The notes under the pieces were generated by a model that had not been told where the DNA came from, did no database searches, and saw only the letters and a program-made list of their open reading frames with translations. A stretch of DNA of 64,000 nt from Antedon mediterranea (lineage: Eukaryota > Echinodermata > Crinoidea > Comatulida > Antedonidae), in the NCBI RefSeq assembly GCF_964355755.1, contig NC_092672.1:23678501-23742500 (forward strand), in the 5' to 3' direction. Shown here one piece after another: positions 27,301 to 36,300 of this stretch. Numbering within the stretch: position 1 is the first letter of the stretch; each line of letters opens with the position of its first letter. The position numbers and the translations under genes are program-made.

Positions 27301-30300
27301 TAAGACATACATGTTAAGACCATTTGCACTGTACACAATATCTTGTTTGACACAACTTTATCTATGTTTGTTAAAGAGTAATTATTAATTTTTAAGAACA
27401 GAAAGTTTACACAGGTGAGTAACATTAGATCATTAGGGACAGGTATAGGTGAGTAACATTAGATCATTAGGGACAGGTATAGGTGAGTAACATTAGATCA
27501 TTAGGGACAGGTATAGGTGAGTAACATTAGATCATTAGGGACAGGTATAGGTGAGTAACAATAGATCATTAGGGACAGGTATAGGTGAGTAACATTAGAT
27601 CATTAGGGACAGGTATAGGTGAGTAACATTAGATCATTAGGGACAGGTATAGGTGAGTAACATTAGATCATTAGGGACAGGTATAGGTGAGTAACATTAG
27701 ATCATTAGGGACAGGTATAGGTGAGTAACATTAGATCATTAGGGACAGGTATAGGTGAGTAACACTTTTATATTCGTAGGTCAACATATTTGCAAGAATT
27801 AAGGCAGTTACTGTTTAGATGGTCTTTATTCAGATTTACTGTTATTATCCATTTTTTTTTAATAGGTTCTTCACAACAAATCAACTGGTTAATAAAGGTT
27901 AATAAACCCATATAATAGTTAAACCAACACTATCACATGATTTTTTAACAAGAGAAAATAAATATTAAGATCCAAATGTATTGTTCTATGTCTTCTATGT
28001 AGCACACATGCAAAGTGAAAAGCAAAAATAATTAAGTGTGTCAAGTTTGTGAATAATCTGTTTGCTTCAATCTGCAATGCTGTTGTAGACTTTGATAATA
28101 TGTGATAAGTAATAATGCAGTAAGTTTAGACTTTTAAAGCTGAATTTTCTAATAATTTTGCATACAAACAAAATTATAGATTTTAAAAAAAATGTAAAAT
28201 AACTATTGCCATAATTACAGAAACATTAAAGTACCTATTTAACAACTTTTTTAATACTGCTATGTTTTACCATGAAGTCTCCCTATAAATCTCCTTTTTT
28301 CCCTATTTATTAAATATTTGAATATACGATATTTTATGTAAATCTAATTGCTATTACTCTAGTAGCCAGATCAACTTTTGTATGCACTTTGAGGTTCAGA
28401 AAATTGGTTTAGGGTGATCAAACAATTATTTTTGGCTTGGTTACATATTTAGAAAACGTGGCAAAAGGTCATGGTGACCAAACACAAATAGGTCCTTAAA
28501 TCTTGTCAACCACTTGCCACAGCAAGGTAATTTTGGTCTCTGAGAATTTTGAAAATAATTATTAAATTGAAATTATTATCAATTTTATAATAATTCTAAT
28601 AATTGTTGCTATGTAAACAAACAAAATAGAGGGCGGTATCTAGAATTCTATTTTCAGTTTCAGTTTTTATTTTCCAATATGATACATAGTGTAAATAAAT
28701 ATATGCATAAAAAATGGAAGGATGACCAAAAAAAAGCTTGTATGGCCACCTAAACAAAAAATTAATACATGGTACAAACATAATTAAAGCACAGGACGAG
28801 ACAAATACCAGCTAAACATGTTGGCATCCATGAACTCAAAGATAATGCGATAAGACCAAAAAAAGCAAAAGAACAATGTAAATGTAAACATATTTGTAAC
28901 ACTCATTGATAGATTAAGAACAAATTATTTTTATACAACTTTTAAAATATTTTGGCAGATGAAGAATTACGAATAGAAGCATCAATACTGTTCCATAAAA
29001 TCGGACAATGTCCTTTGATAGTGTTTCTACCCATATCGGTAACAAAATTATAAGAACGATACGTATCAGAGGACCTGATGCCATAATTATGAACTGAGTT
29101 TACTCTAACAAAATAATTTGAAAAGTTAACTGGTACTAAATTATTCTTATATTTGTACATGAAAACACCTTTTGATAACTTATGAATGTCACACACAGTT
29201 AAGTTGTTAAGACTAGCAAATAATCAATGGTAGTGAATGCTCAAGGAATTGTGAATTTGTTCATAAACTCATTATGTGCTTTTGTTTGCGATATACAGTT
29301 TCAAGGCCACAGTTATTGTGGTCAGCCCAAATCAAGCTACAGTATTGGATATGAGGAAGGACTAGAGTCTTGTATAAGGATGATAGAACATTGGCATGTA
29401 AAATTGGTTTTAGCCTAAAAAGGATACCAGAATATTTTGAAACTACGTTTTCAATATGGATTGTATGTTGATTCCAGGTTAAGCATTCGTCCATTATTAC
29501 ACCAAGAAATTTACAACTAGTTACACGAGAGATGTTATTATTATCATTGTAAACACGGTTACTACTGTATATCTGTTCTTAAAAATCATATAATTAGTTT
29601 TATTAGCATTAAGCGATAACTTAATTTTTTAAACCCTGGTGTTGCTAGGTTGGTGTGAATGGGGTATATCCAGGGTTTTCCAACGTTTTGAATGGTCACA
29701 CACCCTGGGGTGTCTCCGGAGATCACCACAGAGTTTTGGTGTAAAAGTGTATTAGATACTAGACTAGTTGCCTCCGCCACTAAGTCTATGACCTGTGACG
29801 TAGCAGTGACAAATCTTGTGTCAAGTAAACTGCCCATTTAAATTTGTGTCAAAATGCAAAAATCAGTAAAAAAAATCTTCAAGTAAGTTTACAATTCTAC
29901 CATTATATGCTTAAGTACAAATAAGGTATTGCTTGGTTACTATGGGATTACAATAGAAAGCATCAACATTACATTTTCAAACTCAATTACGTTTTACCTA
30001 ATATTGTATAAACTTTGTGTCTATTGTGGAGGTTGTTCTGTAATGGTGTTTCTAGTATTATCTTTGTAACCAAAGTTTTTATTAGATTAAATAAATATGT
30101 ATATTTCAAACAATTCGAGAATAATTTCAAGTTCCTTACGACAGGTGCTTAGGTCAGAAATAACATTTTTGATTATTTTCACTTAACAATACAATTTATA
30201 TTTGAACAATTTAAGACCAATTTCAAGTGTCAATGACCTCTCTGTGACCAGTAGTTGTCGAGATTTAAGGACCTATTGGTGATTTTGTGACCACCCTACA

Positions 30301-33300
30301 CCAATTTCTGAAGTAAAATTCTCTGGACCTCAAAGTGCATAAGAAAGTTGATCTAGCACTAGAGTAATAGCAATTTTCTCTTCAAATCAAATAAATTGTA
30401 TTTCTTGATCATAATTATAGACACATTCAGAAGACTTGAAATTTAGGTTAATGATAAAGTATTGATATAAAAAAAATCACTTTGAATTTCAAATGTAGTA
30501 TACACAGGTAAGTTTTGTTAGAATGGTTCATGCTTAGAATTAATTTGACTCACAGAGAATTTATATCCCAGCAAGAGTCCCCAGTAATTTATAATAGTAT
30601 AACCTTAAAACATTTTCATCTTACAGGTCAAATTATGGAGTTAATTGTGGATTCTAAAGGCGGAACTCTGACAAATAAAGAAACAAAGTTGATGATATAT
30701 CCTGGAGCAATTGAAGAAGGAAATAATGTTAAAGTATCACTAGAAAACACTTCATTCCCTAAGGATTTGTTTTCTGATCCTCTTGAAACAATACTTTCAC
30801 CTGTTGTTAGATGTGGACCACCAGGCACAGTCTTTAAAAAGCATTGTTTGCTGTCATTTCCGCATAATGCAATAAATGAAAAGTGTTGGGAATTCACTTT
30901 ACTTGTTAGAAATACTCATCAAGAAGAATGGCGAAAAATAAAACTAAGCAGTAAAGAAGATGACATTAACTTTTCTTTACAAAATGGTCAATGTTGTATA
31001 CATTTAAATCATTTTACTGAACTTGGTATTTTTGGTCGCATAACAAATTTTTTACTAGGAAGAAAAAGAGCAAGGTTAGGTGTGTTTGGAAAGGCACTGA
31101 GTAACAAGTATCAACTTCGAGTAAGCACCTGGGACACTGACAGAGAAGAGGTAATTTTGGTGTAACATTCCATTAAACAATTCATCTGTACATTTTTTTT
31201 AGGATTTAGATTAAATTCAACAACTGAAATTGTGCAGGTAATTCATTAATTCATTCAATCTTTTATAATTTAGGAATCTCTGGTTCATAGAAATTAAGAT
31301 TACATATAAATGAATTAGAAATAAACAAGACTGTAATAATTGTTACTAAATTAATCTAGGTTTTTGTTACAAGTATTCACAAATGTATTTAACATTCATT
31401 CACTGAATCATTTTGAAAATTTTGTCTTTTTCTGTATTTGAAAAGTTTACTATTTATGGTCAGATATTTATAATTTTATTTCCCAATCAGTTAAGCCTTC
31501 CAGGTCCTACAAATGCTAATTTGACTGTCTTTTTCAGAAAGTATTCGAAGAGAATAATACTTATGATGAGAAATCTATACAGACTCCCATGTATATAGAT
31601 GTGTCATACAAGGATATGGAAATTACAGTAGAAAGTAAAGAAGAATGGAAAGTAACAACAGTCAAGGTATGATAATGTTAATATCATTAAAAAAGTAATA
31701 GTTAAAAAAAAGAAGAAACATTTAGAAAGACTGGAACACAGCAATATATAGTGGTTTTTGTAAGCAAATTAGGTGGTCATAGTATGTAATTTGTAGGAAC
31801 TAGACATTTTTTAAATGGCAGTTATTTCTGCATACACGACCTTAGACCCACATCTGAACATCATCATGCGCAAGTGGTTCTTATGACCAAAGTAGACGAT
31901 CATCAGGGCCGTAGCCAGGATCTGTCAAGGGGGGGTTCGGACACTAAATATTTGGGTCAACCCCCCCCCCCCCTCCCCCAGCCTGATGCGAAGCGAATTT
32001 TGTTAAATGACACCCCTAGATGGCCGGAAAAGACACTCTCGTGCGAGCATGCTATTATAACCAATGAGCAAAAAGATCGTACTTTTTTCCTCCTCCTCAA
32101 ACACGTCGATAATTTAAATGACGATAACTATTTGTTGCCGTATGTTAGATGCGCGTGCTCTGTGCGGAACCGCCGATTGTTTGATCATTTACTCCGTATT
32201 TTGTTTTGCGTTCAAGTTCAATGCGAACGTATATCTAGGAGCAGCCCCGAAAAAAGCAAACTGGGCGAATACAAATGCTATTTGCTAGCTCTATCTATAA
32301 TATTTATTTACAGAAATTTGTTGAGGAATATAAATATGTAAATAGGTGATATTGATACATTTTAGTACGTATCGGCTGGTGGTCTAGAAAAAAATAATCG
32401 GATGCCATAATGTGAACTACAGTACTGTACTTGATACCATAGAATAGATATTATAGTGTAAAATATTAATATTCACTATAATCCTCTATGATACATTATA
32501 CTTCATAGTCACACATAAATACTGATGTACGTCGGAAGGCTATATACTTTATGCATGCTGCCTGACTGCCAGTGATCTAAACAATTATAGGAGGTACGCA
32601 GTTTGTCTGGCGGTGTCCTTTGTACGAATCGTTCGTGCGCCAGCTCGCTATGAGACGCGTCAATATCATGTTACATGCAGGGACCAAACATTTATTTTTT
32701 AGGTTAAAATCGGCAATTCATTTGCAGCTTTTAGAAATTTACAGACACGTATCACTAGTTGACGCTCATACAGAGAAGAAGGTTCACGAACAAGTTTACG
32801 AATTTTTCAATTTACAAACAACTTTTTGTACTGTGGGGCACGTATTTGGAGGATTTTTGGAGATGAGGGTGAGGTATTGGGCATGTCGGGGATGGGGGTT
32901 CGCAGTTGGTTATGGGGGGTTCGCTGTAAAGGGGGGGGGTTCGCCCGAACCATAAAAACCCCCCCTGGCTACGGGCCTGATCATACGTAGCATCTAATTT
33001 TTAAGACTAGTGGCAATTTTTTTACCGAACAAATTGGCAGATATTAATCCAAATATGAACACACTTTATATGGAACATGTAAGTGTTGTTTTTTTGACCA
33101 AATTTATAGATCATAACATGTCAACTGTAGGACTACATTTTCAGAAAAATAGTTGAATTAGGTACATGGTTAGAAACAGCATCACAGTATATAGAATCTG
33201 ATTACATCGCATGATATAATTGTTAAGTTATTCCATTAGACATATCATTTAAATGAATGTGAAGTAAGTATTTGATTTATTTGGCTAAGAAAAAGAAGGG

Positions 33301-36300
33301 ATGATGAGACAAGAGTGATGTCTTACTTGTCACTAAATGTACTATCTTTACTTTTAATTTTGTAAAAGAAATAAATTGTTTTTACAGCCAAAATCTGCTA
33401 ATGAAATATGGATGCCTACAACATGGAGTCTGTTTTATGTATCAAAAAATCCACTGAAAGATGAATTTAGTGCAGAGGTAGTAACACTACAAAAGCCAAA
33501 CCAAAGTTACACATTACCATTTGTCTGTAAGTATTATTCAACTACAGCAACAATGACTATTAAAAGTATTGTATACATGAACATATAATATAAATGAATG
33601 AATCATCTTGGATCCATATAATAATTAAATGAGAAACTGAAAAAAAAATAGTTTACAGTCGACTAAAATTGAAAGGTCAGCATTAAAAATTATGGGGTTT
33701 TTAACAAATTGTACACGTATTTGCATTTTATTGTGTTATTGTGGGAAAAATGTATTAATTTATAACATCAAGATGCTAGTAATTTCATTGTGTCTTGTAT
33801 CAAGTGGTCTGGCGAACATTTCAACTTTTAGAAGTTTTGATAACACTACAGTGAATCTAAAAACTCTTTTGTAACTTGATTATGAAATTCTTTTTTAGGG
33901 GCACTTGGAACAGGTATGTTGCATTTAATTTGTTTAGCATTTTAAAAAGTAGCAAATAGCATTTATGTTTATGATTTTTAAAAAGCAAAAAGTGTTGAAA
34001 TTAAAAATGCCAATAGATAATGTAAAAAGAACAGCTAAATGTAGGCGATTTAAATGTCTTGTATGTAATTAATAGTCCCTGTCAAAGGTATAAAATGTTG
34101 GAATACTGTGAATTTTATTGTAATTAAAACATTTACATTTTTTTATATACAGACAAATCCAAAGCGTTTTGATACAATTTTTACTGTATTTTATCACTTC
34201 TTGATATAGATTGTATTAGTTTTTTTTTTAAATCTAGGAGTTAATTTATTTGATTATCCATGTTACCATGTTACACTAAAAAAAATAAACGCCTCCCACA
34301 AATAAACGATAAATGATATTGTATTTTTGGTTATGACTAATGTATGTATATTTTGCATAGATACACTAACGACAGTGTTATAACCGCCAATTACAAATTT
34401 CAAATAAATTTAGTAATTTAGTACCAGCTAAAGTGAGAAAATGCTTCAAAATTATAATGAAACTACTGTTGGGAACTAAAGAAAGAAACCTTAAGGATAG
34501 ATAAATTGCATGAAGTTAACTGAAAGAGTCTTGGAAAAAAGGTGAAGTAGGTATTAATACATGAGGATCAAACTGCTAATTCTTGGAAATAAGCAATATA
34601 TGTTTATCTTGAATAGATACATCCACTGCTGATGCTCCTCTGGCCACAAGCTCATCAATGTCAGGTTAGTTAATTGCTAAATTATCATTAAGTTTAAATT
34701 GCATTGGATATCAATGAGGGTCAACTGAATTAATATTTGAAGCATTCTATTTTTGTAAGTGGCCTAGTTTGTTTTTGAAATTTGTTTTGTTTATAACTTG
34801 AACCAAAATTGAAGGAAAGGCTGTGAAATGTGTTTAGATTATTTAGTGCCACCTATTTAATGTTGTCAGATAATTGTCTACTATTATGATGTCTTCTCTA
34901 CAGGTTTCATTTATAATGTTATTTCATTTTGAACTTTTGACAAGCTAACCCAATTTTTTTTTCAACCAATTTGACAACTAAGCTTCAGAGAATATTTAGA
35001 TGTAAGGAGATTCTGTATTTTTGGAATAATAATTATTCCCTATGCAGCACTATGCATTTTGATCTGATTGCTGGAAAGTTATGGTGTTTTAGAAATTTAT
35101 ATTCATAGACATATTCAAACAATGATTATCAACAACTATGATAATTATGCTAATTATGCTAAATGTATATCATAATTTTGGAAACTTGTCTTGTCATTTA
35201 GATTTGTTGGAAGATTTCAATGTACAATAGATAGCATGTGATGGATCATGTAGATATGGAAGGCAACAAACAACTGACACAGACCATTTTAAATGTCTAT
35301 GTTTTTGTAACCTCTTTATCTATCCACTAGACTAGACTCATTAATGTACAATAGTTAGCATATGATGGATCATGTATATATGGAAGGCAATAAACAACTG
35401 ACATAGACCATTTTAAATCTCTTTGTTTTTGTAGCCTCTTTATCTACCCACTAGACTAGACTCATTAATGTACAATAGATAGCATCTGATGCATCATGTA
35501 GATATGGAAGGCAACAAACAACTGACATAGACCATTTTAAATGTCTATGTTTTTGTAACCTCTTTATCTACCCACTAGACTAGACTCATTAATGTACAAT
35601 AGATAGCATCTGATGGATCATGTAGATATAGAAAGCAACACACAACTGACATAGACCATAGCAGAACAGTGCATCGAATCAATTGTGATACTGTACTCCT
35701 GATTATGACTAATATATATATATCTGTTTTTTGTATAGATACACAGACTGCTGCTCTTCTGGCTACAAGCTCATTAGAGACAGGTTAGTGGTATCATTAG
35801 ATCATTATGTATCATATGGACAGTTTGTCTGAAATTACATGAATATACATAATAAAATAACGTCTTGGTGTCATTAGCAGAATAGTTGATTTAATACTGG
35901 TATTCTAGATTATGACTAATGTATATGTTTATTTTACATAGATGCACCTATTGCTGCTCCTTTGGCTACATGCTCATTAGGGACAGGTATAGGTGAGTAA
36001 CATTAGATCATTAGGGACAGGTATAGGTGAGTAACATTAGATCATTAGGGACAGGTATAGGTGAGTAACATTAGATCATTAGGGACAGGTATAGGTGATT
36101 AACATTAGATCATTAGGGACAGGTATAGGTGAGTAACATTAGATCATTAGGGACAGGTATAGGTGAGTAACATTAGATCATTAGGGACAGGTATAGGTGA
36201 GTAACATTAGATCATTAGGGCAGTGTTACAACCACTTATGTAGTACCAGCTATAATAAAAACTACTGCTAAGAGAGAAACAATAAAGATATCATATCATT

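Noticed and set aside
31874-32955. ORFs of 155 and 111 codons inside the MITE-like element
   Set aside because: No recognisable transposase or other domain, and they run into the G/C homopolymers of the ends.
35221-35660. 124-bp repeats as further coding linkers
   Set aside because: Units have stops in all frames and lack acceptor and donor signals.
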